Notes under the pieces: generated by a model | Seen by the model: the letters and a program-made list of their open reading frames with translations, nothing else | Databases searched by the model: none | Told to the model about the DNA's origin: nothing | Position numbers and translations under genes: made by a program | DNA from: Gp6-AA40 sp963772955 | Lineage (GTDB): Bacteria; Acidobacteriota; Vicinamibacteria; Vicinamibacterales; UBA2999 | DNA length: 64,000 nt | NCBI GenBank assembly: GCA_963772955.1 | Contig: CAVYZF010000005.1 | Location: forward strand, 372,001 to 436,000 | Reading direction: 5' to 3' | Part shown: piece after piece, positions 7,854 to 15,178 of the stretch | How positions within the stretch are numbered: position 1 is the stretch's first letter | Layout: each line of letters starts with the position of its first letter

Positions 7854-9341
7854 ATGGTGATGCTGTCCGACTCCGAATCCAACCCGAAAGATGTCACGCC
7901 AGTGGCTGTGGGCGACGGCGTGCGCGCGACGCAGGTCGACACGGCGGCACGAACTGAAGGACTGCCTGAGAGAACCGACGCGCTCCGGATGTTTTTTTCC
8001 GAAGGCACGACGAACAAAGACATGGCGCAGCCCGTCCCTGTCTCTCAGCCCACCAGAACCTGGGCGCCACATCAGGTACAAGTGGCCATCGTCGACGACC
8101 GTGCCAGGCGTGAGGCGACACGGAAGCTGGATGGGCGGGCCGACACGTTGGCGAAGCTCTCTGAGTTGTGCGCCAGTATCGACCAGCGGCTCGAGAAGGC
8201 TGTGGGCGCGCTCCGCCAGATCGAGAGTGCGGTGGCCGCGGACGCGCTCGAAAGGCAGGCCGCGATTCAGGCGCTCCGTAGTCATGTCGACGAACGGCTC
8301 GAGAAGGCGGTGGGCGCGCTCCACCAGATCGCGAGTACGGTGGCCGCGGACGCGCTCGAAAAGCAGGCCGCGATTCAGGCGCTCCGTAGTCATGTCGACG
8401 AACGGCTCGAGAAGGCGGTGGGCGTGCTCCATCAGATCGAGAGTACGGTGGCCGCGGATGCGGTGGAAAAGCAGGCCGCGATTCAGGCGCTCCGTAGTCA
8501 TGTCGGCCAACGGCTGGAGCAGACCGAGAAGACCGTTCGGCGCTCTGAGGGGTTGATTGCGGATCGTGTCATTCGTGAACTGTCCGCCTGCATCGATGCC
8601 CGGGTCGCAGGGGCAGACGAAGTGGTTCGGCGGATCGAACAGGTGGTGGCGCGCCGATCGCATGAAGAGTTGTCCGCGCTCCAGGCATACCACGCGGTCA
8701 TCGACAGGCGGCTTTCGCAAGTGGAGGCTGTTCGGCGGCGCACTGAAGAAGTGAACGCCAACCGCGAGCGAGACGTTCTCAGCCAGCGGGATATCGTGCA
8801 GGTTGTGAGGGAGCCCCGGGTTCGATCGGAGTTCACGCCATGGCTCGTTCCGCCTGGATGGCTGGGCGTCATGAAGAGCGTGGCGGCGGCCGGCGTGCTC
8901 ATCGCCGTGTCGATCTTCGTCATGATGATGAGAGTGCCAATCACAGTCGCATCACAGCCCGAGGCGCGCGCCCTCGACCTCGAGCCGCAGGTGCGGGATG
9001 AATTCGTTGAAGCCGCCGCCGTACCGGCACCAGTCCCAACGCCAACACCGCCACGTCTTCCTGCGCCCACGCGTCGAGCCGTGGTCTCAACCCCGACGGA
9101 CGAAGTCGCGCCTCGCCCGTTCGTCGGTGATCTGTCGATTGCCTCGACACCAACCGGAGCCAGAGTGTTCATCAACGGGCGAGCCGTGGGCGTCACGCCC
9201 CTGGTCATCTCCGAACAACGAGCTGGGTCGGTAGCGGTGCAGATTGCCGGCGAAGGATTCGAACGATGGTCTGCGTCAGTCCAGGTACGCGCCGACCAGA
9301 CGACGAACGTGGCCGCGACGCTGCGGCGCGCTCGCCCGTGA
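7854..9341 (+). CDS. Membrane protein with internal 36-residue repeats, coiled coil and C-terminal PEGA domain
   Basis: A GGAGG site at 7839-7843 lies 10 bases before the ATG. The 495-residue protein has four parts. Residues about 1-100 are polar. Residues about 110-325 are a long alpha-helical region containing three near-identical 36-residue repeats (DERLEKAVGALHQI...ALRSHV) and one degenerate copy. A membrane helix follows near residues 335-360 (VAAAGVLIAVSIFVMMM). After a proline-rich stretch there is a PEGA domain from about residue 425 (LSIASTPTGARVFINGRAVG). No Sec signal is seen, so the coiled coil is predicted cytoplasmic and the PEGA domain periplasmic. It sits between dapC and dapD, which suggests an envelope or peptidoglycan-linked role, but this is inference. 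Confidence 0.75.
   Translation: MVMLSDSESNPKDVTPVAVGDGVRATQVDTAARTEGLPERTDALRMFFSEGTTNKDMAQPVPVSQPTRTWAPHQVQVAIVDDRARREATRKLDGRADTLAKLSELCASIDQRLEKAVGALRQIESAVAADALERQAAIQALRSHVDERLEKAVGALHQIASTVAADALEKQAAIQALRSHVDERLEKAVGVLHQIESTVAADAVEKQAAIQALRSHVGQRLEQTEKTVRRSEGLIADRVIRELSACIDARVAGADEVVRRIEQVVARRSHEELSALQAYHAVIDRRLSQVEAVRRRTEEVNANRERDVLSQRDIVQVVREPRVRSEFTPWLVPPGWLGVMKSVAAAGVLIAVSIFVMMMRVPITVASQPEARALDLEPQVRDEFVEAAAVPAPVPTPTPPRLPAPTRRAVVSTPTDEVAPRPFVGDLSIASTPTGARVFINGRAVGVTPLVISEQRAGSVAVQIAGEGFERWSASVQVRADQTTNVAATLRRARP
8187..8510 (+). repeat. Three tandem 108-bp repeats inside the PEGA/coiled-coil gene
   Basis: The 9-mer CGGCTCGAG begins at 8187, 8295 and 8403, and a diverged copy (CGGCTGGAG) begins at 8511, so the period is exactly 108 bases (36 codons). 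Between copies the DNA is nearly identical, including GCGATTCAGGCGCTCCG, with a few substitutions (for example gcgctccGCC versus gcgctccACC). Nucleotide-level conservation points to recent duplication rather than old protein-level constraint. The period keeps the reading frame and, at 36 residues (about ten helical turns), keeps the helix phase nearly constant. Confidence 0.9.
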
Positions 9342-9434
9342 GACCCCGGCTTACTCAACTCCTGCGAACTCTCGGACTACACTGAATCTCACCTGGGTTT
9401 TGTGATCGCGCACCCGCGTCCACTTGGGAAGGGT

Positions 9435-10259
9435 ATGGCCACTGACACTCTGGAATCACTCATCGATGCGGCGTTCGAGCGCCGCGCCGACATCACGCCG
9501 GCGACCGTGCCGGCCGATCTGGCGCAGGCGTTGTCCGAGATCGTCGGTGGACTCAATGCCGGCCGCTTGCGCGTGGCCGAAAAGATCGACGGCACATGGG
9601 TCACCCACCAGTGGGTGAAGAAGGCCGTGCTGCTGTACTTCCGCGCGCACGACAACCGCGTGATCGACGGCGCCGCGACGAGCTACTTCGACAAAGTGCC
9701 GATGCGCTTCACCGGCTATTCCGACACCGAGTTCAGGCAGGGTGGCTTTCGCGTGGTCCCACCGGCCGTCGCGCGGACCGGCGCGTTCATCGGCCGCAAC
9801 GTCATCCTGATGCCGTCGTACGTGAACATCGGCGCCTACGTGGACGAGGGCACGATGGTGGACACGTGGGCGACCGTCGGCTCGTGCGCGCAGATTGGGA
9901 AGAACGTTCACCTCTCCGGCGGCGTCGGCATCGGCGGCGTCCTCGAGCCGCTGCAGGCCAACCCGACGATCATCGAAGATCACTGCTTCATCGGCGCCCG
10001 TTCGGAGATCGTCGAAGGCGTCATCGTGGAGGCCCACTCGGTGATCTCGATGGGTGTGTTCATCGGTCAGAGCACGAAGATCTACGATCGCGCATCCGGC
10101 GAGGTGCTCTACGGACGGGTCCCGTCCGGGTCGGTCGTGGTGCCGGGAAGCCTGCCTTCGCCTGATGGCAAGTACGCGCTCGCCTGCGCCGTGATCGTGA
10201 AGCGCGTCGATGCGCAGACGCGCGCGAAGACCTCCATCAACGAGCTGCTGCGGGCGTGA
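9435..10259 (+). CDS. dapD: 2,3,4,5-tetrahydropyridine-2,6-dicarboxylate N-succinyltransferase
   Basis: The ATG at 9435 (MATDTLESLIDAAFE), with GAAGGG just upstream, gives 274 residues, the normal DapD length; an earlier in-frame GTG at 9402 adds an unconserved leader. The N-terminal helical domain is followed by a left-handed beta helix of hexapeptide repeats (GAFIGRNVILMPSYVNIGAYVDEG, shown here only in part) with the DapD signatures MVDTWATVGSCAQIG, HLSGGVGIGGVLEP and FIGARSEIVEG. It transfers succinyl from succinyl-CoA to tetrahydrodipicolinate, the step before DapC. Its stop overlaps the GTG of dapE (GTGA), which implies translational coupling. Confidence 0.93.
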   Translation: MATDTLESLIDAAFERRADITPATVPADLAQALSEIVGGLNAGRLRVAEKIDGTWVTHQWVKKAVLLYFRAHDNRVIDGAATSYFDKVPMRFTGYSDTEFRQGGFRVVPPAVARTGAFIGRNVILMPSYVNIGAYVDEGTMVDTWATVGSCAQIGKNVHLSGGVGIGGVLEPLQANPTIIEDHCFIGARSEIVEGVIVEAHSVISMGVFIGQSTKIYDRASGEVLYGRVPSGSVVVPGSLPSPDGKYALACAVIVKRVDAQTRAKTSINELLRA

Positions 10260-11455
10260 CCAACATTCACGCCGAGACGCTGCACCTGGCCAGGCAGCTC
10301 ATCGCGTGCCGTTCACTCACTCCTGCCGACGGCGGCAGCCTCGGCCTGCTGGCGGAGCGCCTGTCGTCGGTTGGCTTTGTCTGCGAACGGATCGATCGCG
10401 GCCCGGTGAGCAACCTGTGGGCGCGTCTTGGATCTACTGCGCCGCTCGTCTGTCTCGCGGGTCATGTCGATGTGGTGCCCACTGGTCCTCTTGACGAGTG
10501 GACCAGCGATCCGTTCACGCCGACCGAGCGCGGCGGCCTCCTGTATGGACGCGGCGCCGCCGACATGAAGGCGTCGGTCGCCGCCATGATCACGGCGGCC
10601 GAGCGGGTTGCCCGCGCCCGTGGCAGCACAGGCGGGTCTGCCTTCGACTTGGCTCAGGCCAGGGAAGACCCGCCTCTACAAGGCCGGGCAGGATCGATCG
10701 CGCTCCTCCTGACGTCAGACGAGGAAGGCGACGCCGTCGACGGCACGGGTGCGGTGGTCTCGACACTCCAGGCTCGTGGCGAGACGATCGACGTCTGCAT
10801 CGTTGGCGAGCCGACGTCGACGGAGCGCTTCGGCGACACGATCAAGAACGGTCGTCGCGGATCCTTGAACGGGCGATTGCGCGTCCTTGGTCAGCAGTGT
10901 CACATCGCGTATCCCGAGCGCGGTCGCAACCCTATTCACGATGCCGCCCCTGCACTCGACGCGCTGATCGCGACCGAGTGGGATCGCGGCAACGACTACT
11001 TTCAGCCCACGAGCTTCCAGATCTCGAATATCAACGCCGGCACTGGTGCGAGCAACATCATTCCCGGCACGCTGGAGGTTGCATTCAACTTCCGCTTCTC
11101 ATCGGAGTCGTCAGCCTCCGCGCTTCAGGCGCGAGTGCGCGAAATACTCGATCGCCATCGTCTCGACTACGAGCTCGAGTGGACGCTGATTGGCGAGCCG
11201 TTTCTCACGCCTCGAGGTCCACTCGTGGACGCACTCGCTGCCGCGGTGCACGCGGTCGCCGGGGTGCAGCCCGCGCTTTCGACAAGCGGCGGGACGTCTG
11301 ACGGGCGCTTCCTGGCGAAGCTGGCTCGCGAGGTCGTCGAGTTCGGGCCGCTCAACGAGTCGATTCACAAGATCGATGAGCACGTCCGCGTGGCGGATCT
11401 CGAGCCACTCTCGGCGATCTACGAGCGGACGATCCTCGCGATTTGGAACGGGTAG
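10256..11455 (+). CDS. dapE: Succinyl-diaminopimelate desuccinylase with an in-frame palindromic insertion
   Basis: This M20 metallopeptidase-family enzyme removes succinate from N-succinyl-LL-diaminopimelate. Visible metal and catalytic motifs: LAGHVDVVPTG, YGRGAADMK, TSDEEGDAVDGT, and the late His in NESIHKIDEH. At 399 residues it is about 24 longer than the usual ~375. The excess lies just before SIALLLTSDEEG, where a segment rich in Gly/Ala/Asp (GSTGGSAFDLAQAREDPPLQ) replaces the usual short loop. That segment is encoded by DNA with 10-base perfect inverted arms (see the repeat at 10630-10675). The active-site motifs are intact and the frame is kept, so the enzyme may still work. Confidence 0.9.
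   Translation: MTNIHAETLHLARQLIACRSLTPADGGSLGLLAERLSSVGFVCERIDRGPVSNLWARLGSTAPLVCLAGHVDVVPTGPLDEWTSDPFTPTERGGLLYGRGAADMKASVAAMITAAERVARARGSTGGSAFDLAQAREDPPLQGRAGSIALLLTSDEEGDAVDGTGAVVSTLQARGETIDVCIVGEPTSTERFGDTIKNGRRGSLNGRLRVLGQQCHIAYPERGRNPIHDAAPALDALIATEWDRGNDYFQPTSFQISNINAGTGASNIIPGTLEVAFNFRFSSESSASALQARVREILDRHRLDYELEWTLIGEPFLTPRGPLVDALAAAVHAVAGVQPALSTSGGTSDGRFLAKLAREVVEFGPLNESIHKIDEHVRVADLEPLSAIYERTILAIWNG
10630..10675 (+). repeat. Palindromic element inserted in frame within dapE
   Basis: Arms AGGCGGGTCT (10630-10639) and AGACCCGCCT (10666-10675) are perfect inverted complements around a 26-base loop. The right flank continues CTACAAG. The motif GAAGAC(C/G)CGCCTCTAC is shared with the convergent intergenic palindrome at 57448-57472. 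It coincides with the extra ~24 residues of DapE that other DapE proteins lack, so a small interspersed palindrome of REP type appears to have entered the coding sequence without breaking the frame. Exact insertion ends are not visible. Confidence 0.7.
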
Positions 11456-11530
11456 TCGACCGCCCCTGACACTGCCAACCGGCAGGTCGAACGGGTACAC
11501 TGGTCGGCACCTTTTTCAGGAGCTTCATAC

Positions 11531-12385
11531 GTGGTTACTAGAAGACTGTGGATCGCCGGAGTGTTTGCCATTCTCATGGCCGTGACGTCCACGCTGGGCG
11601 CGCAGTGGCCGTCGTATCCGACGCCGGGCGTTCCGCGCCTTGCCGACGGCAAGCCGAACCTCGAAGCGCCGGCGCCTCGGACGGCCGACGGCAAGGTTGA
11701 TTTCTCGGGAATCTGGATGCGTGCCGGCGGTGGTGGAGGAGGACGAGGGCGCGGCAACGGAGCACCTCCGCCACCAACGACAACACCGGACGGCATTCCG
11801 CTCTCGACGTTTGGCGAAGTGGCGGGCCGCGGATATCCATTGCCGATGACGCCCTGGGCCGCCGAGCTCAAGAAAAAGCGCATGGCGGACAACAGCAAGG
11901 ACAACCCGGACGTGTGGTGTCTGCCGATCGGCCTGATGCAGTACCACAACCATCCGCAGCCGCGACAGATCGTTCAAACCAAGAACCTGATGCTGATCAC
12001 GTACGAGTCGAACTACGGGCTGCGCTACATCTACATGGACGGGCGGCCGGCGCCCAATAACGATCCGACGCCGTGGTGGTTCGGCTACTCGCGCGGCTGG
12101 TACGAAGGCGACACGCTCGTGGTCGAGACGACGCACTTCCTCGGCGACGAACGCGCCGGCTGGCTCGACGTCAATGGCAGTCCCTACAGCGATGCGCTCA
12201 AGATGACCGAGCGCTTCCGGCGTCCCAACTTCGGCACGCTCGAGATCGACGTCACCATCGAGGATGCGAAGGCCTATACGAAGCCGTTCACCGTGCGCGT
12301 GAACCAGCGCATCATGGTCGACCAGGAGATGATCGAGTTCATCTGCAACGAGAACGAGAAGTCCACCGACCACCTCGCCAAGTGA
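11531..12385 (+). CDS. Secreted protein of the GxW/DGRPxP family, unknown function
   Basis: The GTG start at 11531 has AGGAG 8 bases upstream. A signal peptide (RRLWIAGVFAILMAVTSTLGAQ) is followed by a Pro/Gly-rich stretch including a run of glycines near residue 70, then a ~190-residue domain: VDFSGIWM, MDGRPAPNNDPTPWWFGYSRGWYEGDTLVVETTH in outline (W, GDTLVVET), and MTERFRRP. The same domain pattern occurs at the N-terminus of the protein at 500-2317. It is a recurrent periplasmic family in Acidobacteria-type genomes, without a known activity. It is monocistronic as far as can be seen; a permease fossil follows 10 bases after its stop. Confidence 0.75.
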   Translation: MVTRRLWIAGVFAILMAVTSTLGAQWPSYPTPGVPRLADGKPNLEAPAPRTADGKVDFSGIWMRAGGGGGGRGRGNGAPPPPTTTPDGIPLSTFGEVAGRGYPLPMTPWAAELKKKRMADNSKDNPDVWCLPIGLMQYHNHPQPRQIVQTKNLMLITYESNYGLRYIYMDGRPAPNNDPTPWWFGYSRGWYEGDTLVVETTHFLGDERAGWLDVNGSPYSDALKMTERFRRPNFGTLEIDVTIEDAKAYTKPFTVRVNQRIMVDQEMIEFICNENEKSTDHLAK

Positions 12386-12395
12386 CGAGGCCGAC

Positions 12396-12476
12396 ATGCT
12401 GAACGATCTCCGGTATGCCGCGCGGATGCTCTCGAAGTCGCCGCTGGATCCGATGGTCGCGCTGCGCTGCGAGTAG
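12396..12476 (+). pseudogene. 26-codon fossil of a MacB/FtsX-type (ADOP) permease
   Basis: The mini-ORF encodes MLNDLRYAARMLSKSP followed directly by LDPMVALRCE and a stop. The first part is the standard N-terminus of the large Acidobacteria-type ABC permeases (MLxDLRYAxRMLxKxP), and the second is their standard C-terminal end (DPMVALRYE). The ~800 intervening residues are missing, so an in-frame internal deletion left only the two ends. The stop lies 2 bases before the convergent S1 gene's stop. Recognition is by memory of family end motifs; no alignment was run. Confidence 0.7.
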
Positions 12477-12478
12477 CG

Positions 12479-13642
12479 CTATTTCTCTCGAGGATTGAGC
12501 GCGTCGCGAAGCTTGTCGGCGAGCGATCCGAACGTGTCTGAAGGCGCAGTATCCACGCGCTCTGTGTACTCACGTACTTCGTCGGCCTCGCGAATCTTCT
12601 GCACGGCCGTGGCGCTGAGACGGATGCGTCGTGTGGCGGCATCGACGTCGAGGACCACGACCTCGAGAGGCGTGCCGGCCGGAAACGCTTTCTTCACGTC
12701 TCCGCCTCTCGCGATCCCGGTCTCGCTCAACGGCATCAGACCCTCGACTCCTGGCTCGAGCTCGACGAAGACGCCGAAGTCAACGACGCGCGTCACCCGG
12801 CCCTGGTATCCGCGGCCGACTGCATAGGTGTCTGGCACCGTGGACCAGGGATCGGCCATGAGCTGTTTCAGGCCGAGCGAGATCTTGTCCTTGTCTACGC
12901 GCAGGACCTTGACGGTGATCTCGTCGCCCGGCTTAGCGACCTGCGCGGTGTCCGATACACGCGCCCAGCCCATCTCGGACACGTGCAGCAATCCCTGGAT
13001 CCCGCCGCCGAGCTCGACGAACGCACCAAATTCGCGGACCGACGCAACCCGTCCCCTGAGCACTGCGCCTTCGACGATCGACTTGCGGACGTCGGCCGCG
13101 ATGGCGCGCTGCTCCTCCTCGAGCAGTGCACGTCTCGAGACGACGAAGTTCCGGTTGTCCTTGTACTCGATGATGCGGAACTGGTAGACGCGATTTTCGT
13201 GCGAAGCGGGGTCAGTGTTGGGGATGATGTCGATCTGCGAGATGGGGCAGAAGGCCCGCTGGCGCGCGATACGCACCTCGTATCCGCCCTTGACGGCGCG
13301 CTCGACCTTGCCTTCGACCGGGAGCCCGGCGCGGAACGCGCTCTCGAGTTGCTGCGACGTCGCCGCGCCGCGCGCGAGTCGGCGGGAGAGCTTCAGCCCT
13401 CCCGCAGTTGACAGGACGACCGCCTGGATGCGATCGCCGACGGCGACCTCGATGTCGCCGTCCTCATCTTTCAGCTCGGCGACGTCGATCTCCGCCTCGC
13501 TCTTGCCGCCGACGTCGATGAGCGCCACCTCCGCGCCGATCGTGACGATGGTGCCTTCGATAGTCTGACCCTTGTCGAAGCGCTTCGCTTTCGGTGACGC
13601 CTCGAAAAGCTTCTCGAAATCTTCTTCCTCGGGCTCGCTCAC
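12479..13642 (-). CDS. S1-domain RNA-binding protein (ribosomal protein S1-like, four repeats)
   Basis: GTG start at 13640-13642 with AAGGG upstream. The 387-residue protein begins with an acidic leader (MSEPEEEDFEKLFE) and then has four OB-fold S1 domains at about residues 24-90, 105-170, 188-257 and 273-344. Diagnostic pieces include GQTIEGTIVTIG, GLPVEGKVERAVKGGYEV, VLRGRVASVREFGAFVELGGGIQGLLHVSE and VTRVVDFGVFVELEPGVEGLMPLSE (given in outline only). It is shorter than the six-domain S1 of Proteobacteria but matches four-domain S1 forms of other phyla. Expected role: binding mRNA and helping it onto the 30S subunit. A paralogue rather than the essential S1 is possible. Confidence 0.85.
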   Translation of the reverse strand: MSEPEEEDFEKLFEASPKAKRFDKGQTIEGTIVTIGAEVALIDVGGKSEAEIDVAELKDEDGDIEVAVGDRIQAVVLSTAGGLKLSRRLARGAATSQQLESAFRAGLPVEGKVERAVKGGYEVRIARQRAFCPISQIDIIPNTDPASHENRVYQFRIIEYKDNRNFVVSRRALLEEEQRAIAADVRKSIVEGAVLRGRVASVREFGAFVELGGGIQGLLHVSEMGWARVSDTAQVAKPGDEITVKVLRVDKDKISLGLKQLMADPWSTVPDTYAVGRGYQGRVTRVVDFGVFVELEPGVEGLMPLSETGIARGGDVKKAFPAGTPLEVVVLDVDAATRRIRLSATAVQKIREADEVREYTERVDTAPSDTFGSLADKLRDALNPREK

Positions 13643-13681
13643 GGCACCCTTCTCACGATCGGTGGGACATGGTCTTTCAGC

Positions 13682-14311
13682 TCAGCGCGATGCGCCCTGA
13701 CCCCAGCGCGTGTCGATCGGCTTGGCCGGATCCGCCGTGATGTTCACGACCGCGCAGTGGTGATACGAGTAGTCGCCGTCCGCGTTCTTCGCGTGCTCCG
13801 CCATGAATTGGATCACCTGGAGCAGGCAGTTCACGCACGTGATGTTCGGAATCTGAATGTCGGCCTCGTTCAGGCCCATCGGCCGCTCGGTGTGCGCGAA
13901 CAGGCCATCGGCCAGAACCGGCGCTTCCGGCGTGCTCTGAATGGCCGCAGACACCGACCACGGTCCGCGATCCGAATCGCGCGTCGTCACGACCGGGTCC
14001 GGCGGGAGTTGAGCCATGGTCCGCGCGAGCGCGACGCGATAGTGGCCCGGGTGGAAGACCGTTTCCTGAATGAGCAGGTGCAGCGTCGATCCGCCTGTCA
14101 GTTGCGTGACGGCGTTGGTGGGCACGCCGGGGTTTGCCGGCGTATTGCGGGCCGGATTGGCAGACACGCCACCGCACGGCGCGATCTTCTGCGGATCGCC
14201 TAATCGGTTCTGGACGAACGAGGCAGCCGGCGAGACGAGCACGAAATGCGCATCGGCCGCACTCGACAGACCGGCCACGGCCACGACAACGAGCAAGATC
14301 CTGCTTCTCAT
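13682..14311 (-). CDS. SCE4755-family polysaccharide monooxygenase-like secreted protein
   Basis: The ATG at 14309-14311 (MRSRILLVVV) has an AGGGAGG site 7-8 bases upstream, better than the earlier in-frame start. Signal cleavage after ADA would place His as the first residue of the mature protein (HFVLVSPAAS), as in copper histidine-brace LPMOs. A second His pair occurs near the C-terminus (YHHCAVV, about residue 184), with CVNC and paired cysteines in between. This fits the SCE4755-like family, which resembles lytic polysaccharide monooxygenases but has no proven substrate. The protein is about 209 residues and seems monocistronic. Confidence 0.7.
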   Translation of the reverse strand: MRSRILLVVVAVAGLSSAADAHFVLVSPAASFVQNRLGDPQKIAPCGGVSANPARNTPANPGVPTNAVTQLTGGSTLHLLIQETVFHPGHYRVALARTMAQLPPDPVVTTRDSDRGPWSVSAAIQSTPEAPVLADGLFAHTERPMGLNEADIQIPNITCVNCLLQVIQFMAEHAKNADGDYSYHHCAVVNITADPAKPIDTRWGQGASR

Positions 14312-14404
14312 CGGCAATCCTCCCTGGACGCACATACGACGTGCCCATCATCATAAGCGCTTGCGGATTCCGGGACGCATCATTGAATCGGCTTTGTTCT
14401 CTCT

Positions 14405-15124
14405 GTGTGGATGGCAGTGTTCCTGCTGGCGCCTGCTTCGTCCAATGCGCAATCCCTGGAGTCGGACACCGCCCCGATGCGCGGACAATTCGAAGCTGAA
14501 GAACCGCCACCACCGGCCAAGCCGTCCATCGTACCGGATATCCCGACCTCGTTCGCCCGTAAAACCCAGATACGAACGAAGTGGTTCACGCTGAAACCGG
14601 GTCTCGTACTGATCGAGGACTACAGCGCGTTCACCCAGGACGCAGCGAGCATCTCGCAGGTCGGTGCGCAGGAAGACCAGTGGGACCCTCGTTCCGGCCG
14701 CTTGATGTTGAGCGGAACCATCGGGGACTCCTATAAAGTCCGTTACTTGTGGGCGGGGAGTACAAGGGATTCGACAGCGACCCTGAGGAGACGTGGCAGG
14801 TGACGGACGTGTCGTTCACCTTCACGATTCGCGGCCAGGCGACCAAGCTCACAGTAGGGAAGACGAAGGAAACCATCGCATACCAGATGGTCGGCGATGC
14901 TGCCAACCTTCCGCAGGCCGAGCGCGTCCTGAGCCCTTTCTTCGTGTCACGCGATATCGGCGTCACGATCAGCCACGTCTTCGGGAAAGAGCAGCGAGCG
15001 ACGGCGGCCGTGGGCGTGTTCAACGACTGGTGGGTCCGCGACCTTCCGCCACACGATCCTCGATCGGTTTGCGACGACTGGTCGCACCGACAGCTTTCAG
15101 ACGCGACTGCAGTTCATCTTCTGA
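14405..15124 (+). pseudogene. Decayed phosphate-selective porin (OprP/OprO-like), frameshifted and internally deleted
   Basis: Three segments in different frames give one beta-barrel protein. Segment 1 (14405 to about 14750) has a signal peptide (MWMAVFLLAPASSNAQ) and porin-like TLKPGLVLIEDYSAF, ending YKVRYL. Segment 2 (from about 14752, another frame) continues GGEYKGFDSD, FTIRGQATKLTVGKTKE, VLSPFFVSRDIGV and GVFNDWWV. Segment 3 (about 15035-15124) gives TTGRTDSFQTRLQFIF and a stop, with the terminal Phe expected of an outer-membrane porin. The total of ~240 residues is well under the ~400 usual for the family, so a large internal deletion accompanies the shifts. Confidence 0.75.
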
Positions 15125-15178
15125 GAGTAGCGGGATTGGAGTTAAGGGGAGCGGCCGGAACGACTGACGCGGCGCGAG

